A stretch of 64,000 nt of DNA from contig NZ_NXGA01000001.1 in the NCBI RefSeq assembly GCF_002802965.1, forward strand, positions 3,168,954-3,232,953. Reading direction: 5' to 3'. The position numbers and the translations under genes are program-made. Below the pieces are notes generated by a model. That model was not told where the DNA came from. It saw nothing but the letters and a program-made list of their open reading frames with translations, and did not search any database. This DNA is from Sporolactobacillus pectinivorans. GTDB lineage: Bacteria; Bacillota; Bacilli; Bacillales; Sporolactobacillaceae. This document shows, piece after piece, positions 9,070 through 18,599 of this stretch. The stretch's first letter is position 1; every line of letters begins with the position of its first letter.

Positions 9070-9659
9070 CCTAATGTTCCTTTCGTTGAAAGGACCCCCT
9101 GGATCCTCGGATTTTTAAGGGATGCTGTGTCAAGGGCTCGTCCCAATGCTTTAAAAACCGATTCAATAATGTGGTGCGTGTTCTCTCCGTATCGGACGCT
9201 GACATGGAGGTTCATCCGCGCCTCTATAGCAAGTTTATCAAGAAATTCGGCGACCAGCTCCGTATCGAATGCGCCGACTTTCTGTGCCGGCAACGTCCCG
9301 TGAAAAACAAACGCCGGCCGGTCGCTGAGATCAACCACCACTTCGGAAAGAGCTTCATCCATCGGCACAATGGCGTAGCCATACCGGTTAATTCCCTTTT
9401 TATCGCCCAATGCCTGGTGAATGGCCTGTCCCAAGCAAATAGCGATATCTTCAGTGGTGTGGTGATCGTCCACATCGACATCTCCGCGCGCGTCAACTTC
9501 AAGATTGAACAAACCATGTCTGGCAAACAGCGTAAGCATGTGAGTCAGGAACGGCACACCGGTTTTCAATTGTGATGTGCCATCCCCGTCAATCGAAAAA
9601 TTCAGTTTGATTTGCGTTTCAAATGTATTTCTCTCAACGAATCCTTTTCGATCAGCCAT
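9066..9659 (-). CDS. hisB: Imidazoleglycerol-phosphate dehydratase
   Basis: HisB (EC 4.2.1.19) dehydrates IGP to imidazole acetol phosphate. The metal-binding repeats [16 protein letters not shown] (near residue 69) and [15 protein letters not shown] (near residue 165) are intact. The protein is monofunctional (197 residues) and lacks the phosphatase domain of enteric HisB. It overlaps hisD by 8 nt. Confidence 0.96.
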   Translation of the reverse strand: MADRKGFVERNTFETQIKLNFSIDGDGTSQLKTGVPFLTHMLTLFARHGLFNLEVDARGDVDVDDHHTTEDIAICLGQAIHQALGDKKGINRYGYAIVPMDEALSEVVVDLSDRPAFVFHGTLPAQKVGAFDTELVAEFLDKLAIEARMNLHVSVRYGENTHHIIESVFKALGRALDTASLKNPRIQGVLSTKGTLG

Positions 9660-10935
9660 GGATAGGAACCCCTTTCAATCGTTTCTCAACGGCACGGGCA
9701 TGGCCTTCAAGTCCCTCGTAACGCGCGAAAGCAGAAATTGCGGCCCCGTTCTCCTGGATCGCCTGGTCTGTATAACGGATCAGGCTGGATCTTTTAATAA
9801 AACTTTCGACGCCCAGCGGACTTGCATAGCGCGCGGAGCCATTCGTCGGGATAATATGGTTTGGTCCGGCAAAATAATCACCGACCGGTTCAGAACTGTA
9901 TATGCCGAGAAAAATAGCTCCGGCATGGCGTATGAGCGGCAGAATAGCTTCGGGATCTGCAGCTGCAATCTCGAGATGCTCCGGTGCAATTTTGTTCACG
10001 ATCTCAGCAGCTTCCTTAAGGTCTTTGACAAGCACAATTTTCCCGACGGTTTCAATCGACGGTCCGGCGATGTCACGGCGCGGCAATGTTGCCAGCTGAC
10101 GCTCAACTTCCCGGTCAACTTCTTCCGCAAAGGGACGCGACGGGGTAATCAGCACCGGCATGGACATTTTGTCGTGCTCAGCCTGGGACAGCAAATCGGC
10201 GGCAATCCATGACGGATGTGCCGAATCATCAGCCAGAACAGCGATTTCGCTTGGTCCGGCCAAGCTGTCAATCGCAACATCGCCGAATACCTGTTTCTTT
10301 GCCAGCATGACGTAAATGTTGCCGGGGCCGACAATTTTATCAACCGGGCGGATGGTCTCCGTGCCATAGGCGAGCGCAGCAATGGCCTGAGCACCGCCGG
10401 CCTGATAAATTTCAGTGATTCCTATTTCCTGTGCAGCCGCCAGCACGCCATCGGCAATCAAACCGTTTTTCTGTGGCGGTGAGATCAGGACAACGCGTCC
10501 GACACCGGCAACAAGTGCCGGGATTGCGCCCATCAGGACTGATGACGGATAGCAGGCCGTTCCCCCTGGGACGTAAACACCCACTGAATCCAGGGGCGTC
10601 ACTTTCTGGCCGAGCACAACGCCGTTTTCAACCGTTTCAGTCCACGACTCAGGTTTCTGTTTTTCGTGAAATGACCGGATATTTGCCGCTGATTGGCTAA
10701 TCGCCCGGCGCACTTCTTCGGGGACACGAGCTGCGGCTGCGGCCGCTTCTTTTTCACTGACACGCAGCTCCGCCAGCTCTATACCATCAAATTTTTTAGT
10801 GAAGGCCTTGATCGCCTGATCCCCTTCGGCCTTTACTTTTTCTATAATCGCCTTAACTGACTGCTGTACAGCTTCTTTAGCTTCAACTTTTCGCTGCTTC
10901 AGGAAAACCAGATTCCCGTTTTCAATCCATTCCAA
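9652..10935 (-). CDS. hisD: Histidinol dehydrogenase
   Basis: HisD (EC 1.1.1.23) oxidises histidinol to histidine in two NAD-dependent steps, using a zinc ion. The signature region [20 protein letters not shown] is near residue 230, followed by LLSQAEHD. The conserved [19 protein letters not shown] segment near the C-terminus is also intact. The length of 427 residues is normal. It overlaps hisG by 14 nt and hisB by 8 nt. Confidence 0.97.
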   Translation of the reverse strand: MEWIENGNLVFLKQRKVEAKEAVQQSVKAIIEKVKAEGDQAIKAFTKKFDGIELAELRVSEKEAAAAAARVPEEVRRAISQSAANIRSFHEKQKPESWTETVENGVVLGQKVTPLDSVGVYVPGGTACYPSSVLMGAIPALVAGVGRVVLISPPQKNGLIADGVLAAAQEIGITEIYQAGGAQAIAALAYGTETIRPVDKIVGPGNIYVMLAKKQVFGDVAIDSLAGPSEIAVLADDSAHPSWIAADLLSQAEHDKMSMPVLITPSRPFAEEVDREVERQLATLPRRDIAGPSIETVGKIVLVKDLKEAAEIVNKIAPEHLEIAAADPEAILPLIRHAGAIFLGIYSSEPVGDYFAGPNHIIPTNGSARYASPLGVESFIKRSSLIRYTDQAIQENGAAISAFARYEGLEGHARAVEKRLKGVPIHG

Positions 10936-11572
10936 TTTTATTCCCCTCCGTCGCCCGGATCATTTTCTCCACTATTTCATCAATGGCTTTCTTTTTCAGG
11001 CGGTAGCTGACCGGATTGACAATCAGTCGCGAACTGATATCCATCAGCCGGTCAAATTCGACCAGCCCGTTTTCTTTCAGTGTCTGGCCGGTCGATACGA
11101 TGTCAACAATCGCATCTGCAAGCCCGACAATCGGTGCCAGCTCGATTGAGCCGTTCAAAGCAATCAGATCGACCTGCTCGCCCCGTTTCCGGTAATAATC
11201 AGAAGCAATATGAGGATACTTTGTTGCGATTTTCATATATGGGTGATTGCTGCGATGATGCGGCAATCCCGCTACCGCCATGTAGCATTTGCTGATACCG
11301 AGGTCTACCATTTCATAGACATCGCGCCCGCTTTCGAGCAGCACATCCTCCCCGGCGATTCCGATATCCACGGCGCCATATTCGACATAGGTTGGAACGT
11401 CAACCGGTTTTGCCAAAATAAAACGGAAGGGTTCTTCATCCAGATCCAGTATCAGTTTACGTGTCGTCTCAAATGTTTCCGGCAATGCAAAACCCGCGTA
11501 TCTGAGGAGATGGCAGGCATCCTCGAAAATGCGTCCTTTCGGCATGGCCACCGTAATTACCGATTCGTCCAT
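10922..11572 (-). CDS. hisG: ATP phosphoribosyltransferase catalytic subunit (short form)
   Basis: HisG catalyses the committed step, joining ATP and PRPP. At 216 residues it is the short form that lacks the C-terminal regulatory domain and works as a hetero-octamer with HisZ, encoded just upstream. The segments [24 protein letters not shown] and [14 protein letters not shown] (PRPP site) are present. It overlaps hisZ by 16 nt. Confidence 0.97.
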   Translation of the reverse strand: MDESVITVAMPKGRIFEDACHLLRYAGFALPETFETTRKLILDLDEEPFRFILAKPVDVPTYVEYGAVDIGIAGEDVLLESGRDVYEMVDLGISKCYMAVAGLPHHRSNHPYMKIATKYPHIASDYYRKRGEQVDLIALNGSIELAPIVGLADAIVDIVSTGQTLKENGLVEFDRLMDISSRLIVNPVSYRLKKKAIDEIVEKMIRATEGNKIGMD

Positions 11573-12771
11573 CCTTCTGTCTCCGTTCTGTCCGTATTTA
11601 GAAATTTCCTGATCATATCAAACTGCCCGGCGAAGGCATCCGGATCTTCAATGCCGTCAGCATGCTGAAGAACAACGGCATAGCCTTTCTCCCTTTCCTG
11701 ATTAGCGAAATGAAGCGCTCTGCCTGCATTTTCACGATCGTAGATGACCGCCTGTTTCCGCGGCTCCGTCTGAAGTTCCGCCTTGTGCATGGCACTCATC
11801 AGCCGGTCAAGCCGGATGCCGAATCCGGTCGCCGGGCACGGCCGTTCAAACTGTGCGAGCAAGTCATCATAACGGCCTCCGCTCGCAACAGGAAAACCAA
11901 GATCTCCGCCAAATCCCTGAAAAACAAAACCAGTGTAATAGTTCAAATGCGGGACAAGAGTAATGTCCAGATCAATTTTTCCATCCAGATGATCTATTTT
12001 CAACAAATCCATAAGTTCCACAATATTTTGATAATAAGAATGGACGGGTATCGCCGATCCGGCAGTCATTGACTGGAGATAGTCCAGCGTCTCATCATTA
12101 TTAAGTCTCCTGGAATCGATAAATGCATTAAGTTTCCAAACTGCATGATTCGGCAGTCCCAGCGAAGCGACATACTCATGAAAGCGGACGTCATTTTTAT
12201 TGTAAAGCAAATTTCGAAGCTGTTTGACTGTATTTTTATCTTTCACAATATCATAAAAAAGTGCATTAACAAAGCCCACATGGCCGACTGCCAGCCTTAT
12301 AGATCCCAACCCGGTTTTTTTCAGCAGAGCAATCATCAGCGAAATTACTTCTACATCCGCATAAGGCGTAGCATCCCCAATCAATTCTGCTCCGGTTTGC
12401 TCGAATTCACTTGGATGCCCTCCTCCTTTCTTCTGGCTGCGATACAAAGCCGTTGTGTAAGCGAGCCGGAGGGGCAGCGGGTCCCTTCTAAGGCTTGAAG
12501 CCGCAATCCGTGCAATCGGCGTTGTCATATCAGGCCTCAGAACCACGGGATGGCCTTCGACATCCAAAAATTTAAATAGCTGGCTGTCCTCGATCGCCGA
12601 AGCGCGTCCGACTGTTTCCGCATACTCCAGTGCCGGCGTCTGCAAAAAATCATAACCCCAGCGCTGCAGCTCCTGCCGGAAAATATTTTCCAGTTTTGCA
12701 ATCGCTCTTTGTGCCTGAGGAAGCAAATCGCGCAGTCCAAGCGGCTTTTCAAACATATAAGGTTGTGTCAT
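11557..12771 (-). CDS. hisZ: ATP phosphoribosyltransferase regulatory subunit
   Basis: HisZ is a catalytically dead paralogue of histidyl-tRNA synthetase. It activates short HisG and carries histidine feedback control. Class II synthetase motif 2 is recognisable around [24 protein letters not shown], and motif 3 around [13 protein letters not shown]. The 404 residues are typical. It is the first gene of the operon; AAGGGG precedes its ATG and a good promoter lies about 145 nt upstream. hisC and a histidinol-phosphatase gene are not in this window and must lie elsewhere. Confidence 0.95.
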   Translation of the reverse strand: MTQPYMFEKPLGLRDLLPQAQRAIAKLENIFRQELQRWGYDFLQTPALEYAETVGRASAIEDSQLFKFLDVEGHPVVLRPDMTTPIARIAASSLRRDPLPLRLAYTTALYRSQKKGGGHPSEFEQTGAELIGDATPYADVEVISLMIALLKKTGLGSIRLAVGHVGFVNALFYDIVKDKNTVKQLRNLLYNKNDVRFHEYVASLGLPNHAVWKLNAFIDSRRLNNDETLDYLQSMTAGSAIPVHSYYQNIVELMDLLKIDHLDGKIDLDITLVPHLNYYTGFVFQGFGGDLGFPVASGGRYDDLLAQFERPCPATGFGIRLDRLMSAMHKAELQTEPRKQAVIYDRENAGRALHFANQEREKGYAVVLQHADGIEDPDAFAGQFDMIRKFLNTDRTETEGWTNR

Positions 12772-12913
12772 CAGTCGTTCCCCTTCTCCGCAGTTTTCTC
12801 TGTCTGTAGCTTTTTATGGCTCCGTGTATCGATTGCTGCACTTTCATATCAAACAAAGATGTTGAATTTCTCAGCTGCTTTACTTCGCTAGTATGATAAA
12901 GCATGTATTGTGT

Positions 12914-12942
12914 ATTTTAGTGCAAAATTATACAGAAGTCAA
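12914..12942 (-). promoter_or_regulatory. Sigma-A promoter of the his operon
   Basis: On the minus strand TTGACT (12937-12942) and TAAAAT (12914-12919) are 17 nt apart. The leader of about 140 nt to hisZ contains neither a T-box consensus nor a run of His codons, so the operon control seems to act on initiation. Confidence 0.7.
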
Positions 12943-12988
12943 TATGATCTGACTGATCTAATATCTATTGCAGAGGATTTTTTTCTGC

Positions 12989-13081
12989 ATAGAGGATGTT
13001 CGAAAAATCCATGAAAAAGGCTAGAAGGATCTTCTGCAAAAAACGCGCCCTTTTCGTCCTCTTTTTCGAACAGACTCTATA
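12989..13081. repeat. MITE-like element A
   Basis: A 93-bp stretch has ends ATAGAGGATGTTCGAAAAA (left) and, on the other strand, ATAGAGTCTGTTCGAAAAA (right): an imperfect terminal inverted repeat differing at 3 of 19 positions. The interior has no coding frame. The right end closely resembles that of the larger element at 19297-19546 (both read GAACAGACTCTATA), so the two belong to one family. Confidence 0.55.
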
Positions 13082-13086
13082 TAAAA

Positions 13087-13108
13087 AGGGGCGGCTTTGG
13101 CCGCCCCT
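13087..13108. terminator. Terminator of the SASP gene
   Basis: The hairpin AGGGGCGGC-TTT-GGCCGCCCCT lies about 20 nt past the SASP stop and is flanked by a T-run in the minus direction (CCCCTTTTT). It separates the spore gene from the his promoter. Confidence 0.85.
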
Positions 13109-13129
13109 CTTTGAACATATTTTTTTCAA

Positions 13130-13330
13130 TTAGAATGCTTTTCCGCCAAGCTGCTGCTGTGCAGTTGCTACGAGACGTTTCGTAATTTCACCACCGACAG
13201 AACCATTGGCACGTGAAGTCGTATCCGGGCCCAGGTGGACACCAAATTCGGAAGCAATTTCAGTCTTCATCTGTTCAAGCGCCTGTTCTGCACCTGGAAC
13301 AAGAATTTTGTTGCTGTTATTATCAGCCAT
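13130..13330 (-). CDS. Alpha/beta-type small acid-soluble spore protein
   Basis: This 66-residue DNA-coating spore protein protects forespore DNA and is degraded at germination by the GPR protease. The GPR cleavage region TEIASEFGV is near residue 30. The conserved DNA-binding segment [20 protein letters not shown] forms the C-terminal half. I chose the ATG at 13330 because GGAGG lies 8 nt upstream; the GTG at 13339 overlaps that site. A sigma-G-type promoter precedes it. Which ssp paralogue it represents cannot be said. Confidence 0.96.
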   Translation of the reverse strand: MADNNSNKILVPGAEQALEQMKTEIASEFGVHLGPDTTSRANGSVGGEITKRLVATAQQQLGGKAF

Positions 13331-13352
13331 GTTTCTCACCTCCTTGTGCCAT

Positions 13353-13382
13353 TATCATGTGCAAGCACGATTCGTGACATGC
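13353..13382 (-). promoter_or_regulatory. Sigma-G (forespore) promoter of the SASP gene
   Basis: On the minus strand GCATG (13378-13382) and CATGATA (13353-13359) are 18 nt apart. They match the sigma-G consensus gHATR / CATnHTA fully. The start codon lies 22 nt downstream of the -10 element. Confidence 0.75.
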
Positions 13383-13451
13383 AAAAAAGGAGGTGGTAAT
13401 TATTTCAACAATGGGCTGTTTATTGAACAACTAAAAGATTTAAGAAAAGCA

Positions 13452-14651
13452 TTATAATAGATCACTGAACACATCTTCACTGTCTTCAGATTTGATCGTC
13501 AGTGTTTCGATACCGTTGACCGCTTCTTCAGTCAGGGCATCCACGTCAAAAAAATGTTCAAATCGTTCTGCGTGCAGCCTGTCCGGCCTGGTTCTCGGCG
13601 CTTTGGGAAGAAAAATTGTGCAGCAGTCTTCATAAGGCCGTATGGATATCTCATAAGTGTCTATTTTTTGGGCAATCCGTGCGATATCCAGCTTATCCAT
13701 TGTAATAAGCGGCCTTATAACAGGCAGATCGGTAACCTGGTTAATAGTATTCATGCTCTCCAGTGTCTGGCTGGCTACCTGCCCGAGACTTTCTCCCGTC
13801 GCCAATGCGAGGGCACCCGTTTTCTGCGCCTCTTTCTCGGCGATGCGGAACATCAGCCGCCTCATGATTGTGATTCTGTAGTCCTCTGGAACTGCGTCAC
13901 GGATTGCCAGCTGGGCTTTTGTGAAAGGTACAAGATGCAGTTTGACCGTGCCGCCGAAGGACTGGATTTTTTTTGTCAGATCGATAACTTTCTGCTTTGC
14001 GCGGTCACTTGTATATGGCGGACTCTGAAAATGAATGGCTTCAACTGTTGCACCGCGTTTCGCCAGCAGATAGCCCGCCACAGGGCTGTCGATTCCCCCG
14101 GAAAGCATCAGCAGAACCTTGCCGCTGGATCCGACAGGGAGTCCCCCAGCCCCTTCATATTCGTGGCCATAAATCCTTGTTTCGTGATACCCCACTTCAA
14201 CCCGTAATGTAATATCGGGATCATGGACATCGACGGAGATCCCTTCACAATTTTTCAGCACATACGCGCCCAGTTCCTGATTCAGTTCACTTCCGTGAAT
14301 AGGGAATCGCTTGTCTTTTCTGCGTGCGGCAATTTTGAACGTACGGGCGCCATTTTCGGCTCTCATAATACGAATTGCTCCGCTGCGCATCGCGTCAAGA
14401 TTGTTTTCCACTTTAATTGCAGACGAAATATTCTGGATGCCAAAAATTTGTTTCAGAACAGCAATGACCTGATCGGCATTTTCACCATTGAGCTGAATCT
14501 CAATGTCGTCAAAGTGCCTTTTGATGGCAAGTTGAGGAAAGCGTCTTAATTTTTCCACCACGTCATTTTCGAGCTTCTGAACAAAATTCATTTTGTTTTT
14601 TCCTTTAAGAGTAATCTCTCCAAATCGAATAACTAAATAATCGTAAATCAC
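13452..14651 (-). CDS. thiI: tRNA 4-thiouridine synthase ThiI
   Basis: ThiI adenylates U8 of tRNA and transfers sulfur, giving the s4U near-UV sensor; in some bacteria it also feeds thiamin synthesis. The N-terminal ferredoxin-like and THUMP regions cover residues 1-165. The PP-loop pyrophosphatase motif LMLSGGIDSPVAGYL is near residue 185. The 399-residue protein lacks the C-terminal rhodanese domain found in E. coli ThiI, as is usual in Bacilli, where the adjacent desulfurase supplies sulfur directly. It follows that gene by 5 nt. Confidence 0.96.
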   Translation of the reverse strand: MIYDYLVIRFGEITLKGKNKMNFVQKLENDVVEKLRRFPQLAIKRHFDDIEIQLNGENADQVIAVLKQIFGIQNISSAIKVENNLDAMRSGAIRIMRAENGARTFKIAARRKDKRFPIHGSELNQELGAYVLKNCEGISVDVHDPDITLRVEVGYHETRIYGHEYEGAGGLPVGSSGKVLLMLSGGIDSPVAGYLLAKRGATVEAIHFQSPPYTSDRAKQKVIDLTKKIQSFGGTVKLHLVPFTKAQLAIRDAVPEDYRITIMRRLMFRIAEKEAQKTGALALATGESLGQVASQTLESMNTINQVTDLPVIRPLITMDKLDIARIAQKIDTYEISIRPYEDCCTIFLPKAPRTRPDRLHAERFEHFFDVDALTEEAVNGIETLTIKSEDSEDVFSDLL

Positions 14652-14656
14652 TTATT

Positions 14657-15799
14657 TCACCTCATGACCATTTTCAACTGCTTCACATTTTCAGCTAGAG
14701 AGGAAAGAGAAGCAGCAATTTCTTCATTCGTATTTTCAAATGCTGTACTGATCCGAATTGCCTGTCGTGCCTCTCCTTCAGGGACACCCATCGCTAGCAG
14801 CACGCCGCTCGCCCCGGTGTCTTTGGATGAACAGGCCGATTTTGTGGAAACATAGATTTCGTTTTCTTCCAGCGCATGAACCAGCACTTCGGATTTGATT
14901 CCCCCGAACGAGACATTCACAATATGAGGTGCAGATCCGGAAAGCGGCGTGTGAATCACCGCATTTTCAATGTTTGAAAGTCCGGCACGCAATTGCTGTT
15001 GCAAATCAGATAAATGGCGGATGCCCGCTTCTTCATGCTCGGCAGTCATTCGGAGCGCTCTGACCATACCGCAGATTCCAGGCAGGTTCTCAGTCCCCGA
15101 GCGCATAGCATCCTCCTGTCCGCCTCCGGAAAAGAGCGGAGCAAGCACCGTCCCCTGACGGACATAGAGAATTCCGGTGCCTTTCGGGCCATGAAATTTA
15201 TGGCCGGATATGGTACAAAGATCAATACCGCTGTTGTTTAGCTGCAGTGGCACTTTAGCGAATCCCTGAACATGATCCACGTGAAAAACCGTCGTCGGTT
15301 TTGTTTTCAAAAATTCACCGATTTCCTTTACAGGCTGGATCGTACCGACTTCGTTGTTCACGTGCATGATTGAAACAAGGATCGTATCTTTTCGATAAGC
15401 TTTCATGAAGTCTTCAACGGAAATTCTGCATTCACGGTCAACTGGAAGATAAGTAACCTCAAAACCCATTTTTTCAAGCTGTCTAAATGCATTCAGGCTT
15501 GACGCGTGTTCGACAGCGGTGGTAATCAAGTGACATCCACGGCCGCGATAGGCCAGTGCTGCACCCTTAATTGCCAGATTATTGCCCTCTGTACCACCTG
15601 AAGTAAAAACAATCTCTTTTGCATCCACTTTCAGAAGCCGGGCTGCCTGCTCGCGTGACTTCGAAAGCAGTGATTCACTCTTCCCCCCCAATGCATGAAT
15701 GGAGGACGGATTGGCGAAAAACTGCTCAGAAACGGTCCGATACGTATCCATCGCTTCTGTATAAGGTTTTGTTGTTGCACTGTTATCTAAATAAATCAT
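14657..15799 (-). CDS. nifZ: Cysteine desulfurase (NifZ-type partner of ThiI)
   Basis: This PLP enzyme takes sulfur from cysteine as a persulfide. The N-terminus YLDNSATTKP, the PLP lysine in ISGHKFHGPKG (near residue 203) and the active Cys in TKSACSSKDTG (near residue 325) are intact. The 380 residues fit the NifS family. Its position 5 nt upstream of thiI is the B. subtilis nifZ-thiI arrangement, so I infer that it is the dedicated sulfur donor for s4U. Confidence 0.92.
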   Translation of the reverse strand: MIYLDNSATTKPYTEAMDTYRTVSEQFFANPSSIHALGGKSESLLSKSREQAARLLKVDAKEIVFTSGGTEGNNLAIKGAALAYRGRGCHLITTAVEHASSLNAFRQLEKMGFEVTYLPVDRECRISVEDFMKAYRKDTILVSIMHVNNEVGTIQPVKEIGEFLKTKPTTVFHVDHVQGFAKVPLQLNNSGIDLCTISGHKFHGPKGTGILYVRQGTVLAPLFSGGGQEDAMRSGTENLPGICGMVRALRMTAEHEEAGIRHLSDLQQQLRAGLSNIENAVIHTPLSGSAPHIVNVSFGGIKSEVLVHALEENEIYVSTKSACSSKDTGASGVLLAMGVPEGEARQAIRISTAFENTNEEIAASLSSLAENVKQLKMVMR

Positions 15800-15909
15800 T
15801 GATCGCTGCGACTCCCTTCAGAAAAAGCTGACTTATGCCGTCTTCTTCGGCACTAATCTTCTACGTGCTTAGTCGCATCTTACCACGACCAGTTATGAAT
15901 GTCGAAAAA

Positions 15910-17610
15910 TCAAGCCTGATGTTCCTGTTCCTGATATAAGTCAATTCTTTTCATAACTTTCGGCTCTTTTCTTTCGACTGCTTTCACGGCTGCCTCTGCA
16001 GAAGCCTGGTAATCATAATTTCGAAAAAAGTTTTCAGCAATCTTCAGTTCGCTGTCAATCTGCGGATCGTTGCTTCTATACCGATTTCCGTAACGGATCA
16101 TTTCTTCGGCAAGGGATGCCGTATCAACAAGTGTCTGGCCCTGTTTGCGGACATCCGCGGTATCGGCTTCTGCATCACTGAGCGCTTTCTGCACCTCAAT
16201 CATATTCAGAGGTTTTTCATCCAGTTTATCGTTGACAAATTTCAAATGCTCGCCTGCCTGGTCAAGAGCCGCGGCAAAAGCTTGCGGAACGCCCGGAATA
16301 TTGCTTTGCCTGATCATTCTTCCAGTTTCGAAAAGCGAGTGCCGAAGCTTGCGAATCATTTCTTTTGCCTCGATTTCGTCTTTTCGCAGCGTTTTAATTT
16401 TTTTATCAAATTCCGTGGTCAGCGACTCAACATTCTCAATATCCGTCCTGATTCCGTTCAGCTGTTCAAGAGCCGTGCTGAAAGCTTCCGAATGTTTTTT
16501 CAGCAGATCATCCGCTTCATAAAAACCCTTTTTCAGCTTATTATAGGTTCTGCTGATTTCGCGCTGTGCATTCAGATCCTGGTCATCAATATGGTAACTC
16601 TCCCTGACAGTCTCTGTTGCCTCCGACACAGCTTTGATACGTTCACCGACATTTTCCAGCTTCGATTCAATCTCAGGCGCTACTTCACTGACTTTTTTCC
16701 GGCTTAAGACTTCTTTTTCAAGCTGTCCGTACAGCCAGTCCAGTTGATCATGTATACCTTTCAGACCTTCCGACGCCTGGTCCAATTCCAGCCTGCCTAC
16801 AGCCTCTCCCAGTACATGCAGCTGCTTTTCCGTTTCCTCCAGCTGTTCATCGATCTGAAGATGCTGAAGCGCATAACCCTGTTCCTCCATTTCGATTTTG
16901 CCCTGGCGCAGCTCCCTGAGCTGATCCGGGATCGTTTGCCTGATATCCTCGTACAAATCCGGAATCCGATCAATTTCATCCTGCACGGAGCCAATTGCTG
17001 TTTTTACATGCAACAGGGCATCTCTTGCTTCGATATAATTCCCGTTTTCAGTTTCGTCACCATATTTTTTATAATGTTCATCAATATCTTTGACGTATCC
17101 TTCAAGAAGCGGAAGCGCTTCTCTGAATTGGCTGCGCCTGGTGATCATCAGCTTTTTGACCTGGTGGTAGGATTCCTTGATCGATGTGATATCTTCACGG
17201 TTCTTGCTTTCACTATCCACAACAGTATTCAATTCAGCCAGTATTTCATTTATCTTCAATTCAATTTTATCCATTTTGCCGTTCAGGTCTTTGACCAGAT
17301 GTTCCGCTTTTTTAAATCGATACTTGTCCGTCAGTTCTTCCGCTTCAAAAAGACCCTCCTCGACCGAAGGCAGATCGCCAGTAACAATACTGTCCCAGTC
17401 GGCGCGCCACTTCTCAAATTTTTTTTCCGTCTCCCCGGCCATTTTCAGCTGTTTGACTTTTGCCATTTCCTTAACAAAAGGGCGGTTTCCGAGTTCCGTC
17501 CTCCGGGTTTCGGCACGATCAATCTCCCCGTACGTTTTCTTTCTCATCCACGTACCATAAGCAATAATAAGAACAATAAGCAAAATAAGGCCGATCACCA
17601 AGTAAAGCAT
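15910..17610 (-). CDS. ezrA: Septation ring regulator EzrA
   Basis: EzrA is a membrane-anchored division protein that binds FtsZ and limits Z-ring formation to midcell. A single N-terminal helix (MLYLVIGLILLIVLIIAYG, residues 1-19) is followed by about 540 residues of spectrin-like coiled coil with many heptad Leu/Glu/Lys runs. The total of 566 residues matches the family. I chose the ATG at 17610, with GGGGG 9 nt upstream. An open extension to 17766 would add 52 unrelated residues before the membrane anchor. Confidence 0.95.
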   Translation of the reverse strand: MLYLVIGLILLIVLIIAYGTWMRKKTYGEIDRAETRRTELGNRPFVKEMAKVKQLKMAGETEKKFEKWRADWDSIVTGDLPSVEEGLFEAEELTDKYRFKKAEHLVKDLNGKMDKIELKINEILAELNTVVDSESKNREDITSIKESYHQVKKLMITRRSQFREALPLLEGYVKDIDEHYKKYGDETENGNYIEARDALLHVKTAIGSVQDEIDRIPDLYEDIRQTIPDQLRELRQGKIEMEEQGYALQHLQIDEQLEETEKQLHVLGEAVGRLELDQASEGLKGIHDQLDWLYGQLEKEVLSRKKVSEVAPEIESKLENVGERIKAVSEATETVRESYHIDDQDLNAQREISRTYNKLKKGFYEADDLLKKHSEAFSTALEQLNGIRTDIENVESLTTEFDKKIKTLRKDEIEAKEMIRKLRHSLFETGRMIRQSNIPGVPQAFAAALDQAGEHLKFVNDKLDEKPLNMIEVQKALSDAEADTADVRKQGQTLVDTASLAEEMIRYGNRYRSNDPQIDSELKIAENFFRNYDYQASAEAAVKAVERKEPKVMKRIDLYQEQEHQA

Positions 17611-17832
17611 ACGGAATTTCCCCCATTCTCGTATGAAACACTGAATCCAATTATATTCTATTGTATCAAAAAAACTGTCTGTCAAGGACAAAAAAAGTGA
17701 TAATCCGTCGATTTTTACACAACTTCTATCCGAAATGAACACCTGAAGTTGTTGGCAGTTCCACAAATACCGGTGTGAATGTTATAATCAGCAGCATGAC
17801 AGGCTTTGTTCACGAACGGAGATGGCTGAACG

Positions 17833-18599
17833 GTGACGGATTTACCGACTTATTTATTTCTTCTTGCAGCGGGCTTTTCCTCTGGCTTTATTGATGCGGT
17901 GGTCGGCGGTGGAGGGCTGATTTCTACTCCTGCCCTGCTGTCAGTCGGCCTTCCTCCTCAGATCGCGCTCGGTACAAACAAACTGGCCAGCTCCACGGGA
18001 TCACTGACCAGCACCCTGGCCTTCATTCGGTCGGGAAAAATCAATTTGAAGCTGACTTTAAAATTATTTCCACTGTCATTCATCGGATCAACATTCGGTT
18101 TCTCGTCCATTTTCTTTCACCCTCTCTTCTTCGCCCGCTCATTCTCATCTTGCTTTGCGCAGTGACTGTCTATACCCTGACTAGGAAAAAGTGGGGTGCT
18201 TCGTCCAATTATATTGGCCTGACAAAAAAAACGGAGCTTTGGTTCCTTCCGCTCGTCTTTTCAATCGGATTTTATGACGGTTTTCTTGGTGCCGGAACGG
18301 GCTCTTTCCTTATTTTTTCATTTTTGTTGCTTGGTTTCGACTTTATTGGCGCGGCGGGAAACGCCAAAGTACTGAACTTCGGCAGCAACATTGCGGCATT
18401 AATTACTTTCGCCATTCTTGGATACGTCAATTATAGAATTGGTGCTGTGATGGCCTTCGCATTGATTACTGGTTCGTGGTGCGGGGCAAAATTCGCCCTT
18501 AAAAAAGGGGCTTCCTATGTAAAAATGCTGTTCGTAATTATTACAATTGCCTTGATCGGGAAAAATATTGTGGATTATTTCATTCACTTGCTTAGCTGA
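17833..18599 (+). pseudogene. TauE/SafE (TSUP) transporter with single-base frameshift
   Basis: Two consecutive frames together encode a complete TauE/SafE sulfite/organosulfur-type exporter of about 255 residues. The first (GTG at 17833) gives GFIDAVVGGGGLISTPALL and ends early at 18165. The second resumes with HFLSPSLLRPLILILL and runs to 18599, including FYDGFLGAGTGSFLIF and the terminal membrane helices. The break lies at the T-run near 18099-18101. One extra T (GGT TTT CTC) would restore one frame, so either a one-base deletion has killed the gene or the assembly lost a base. It occupies the place of B. subtilis hisJ. Confidence 0.85.

Noticed and set aside
12772..12913. His operon leader tested for T-box or attenuator
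   Set aside because: No T-box consensus, no His codon run and no terminator/antiterminator pair are visible.
16744..17700. Long plus-strand open frame opposite ezrA
   Set aside because: The composition is the complement of a Glu/Lys/Leu-rich coiled coil. It has no ribosome site and no family.
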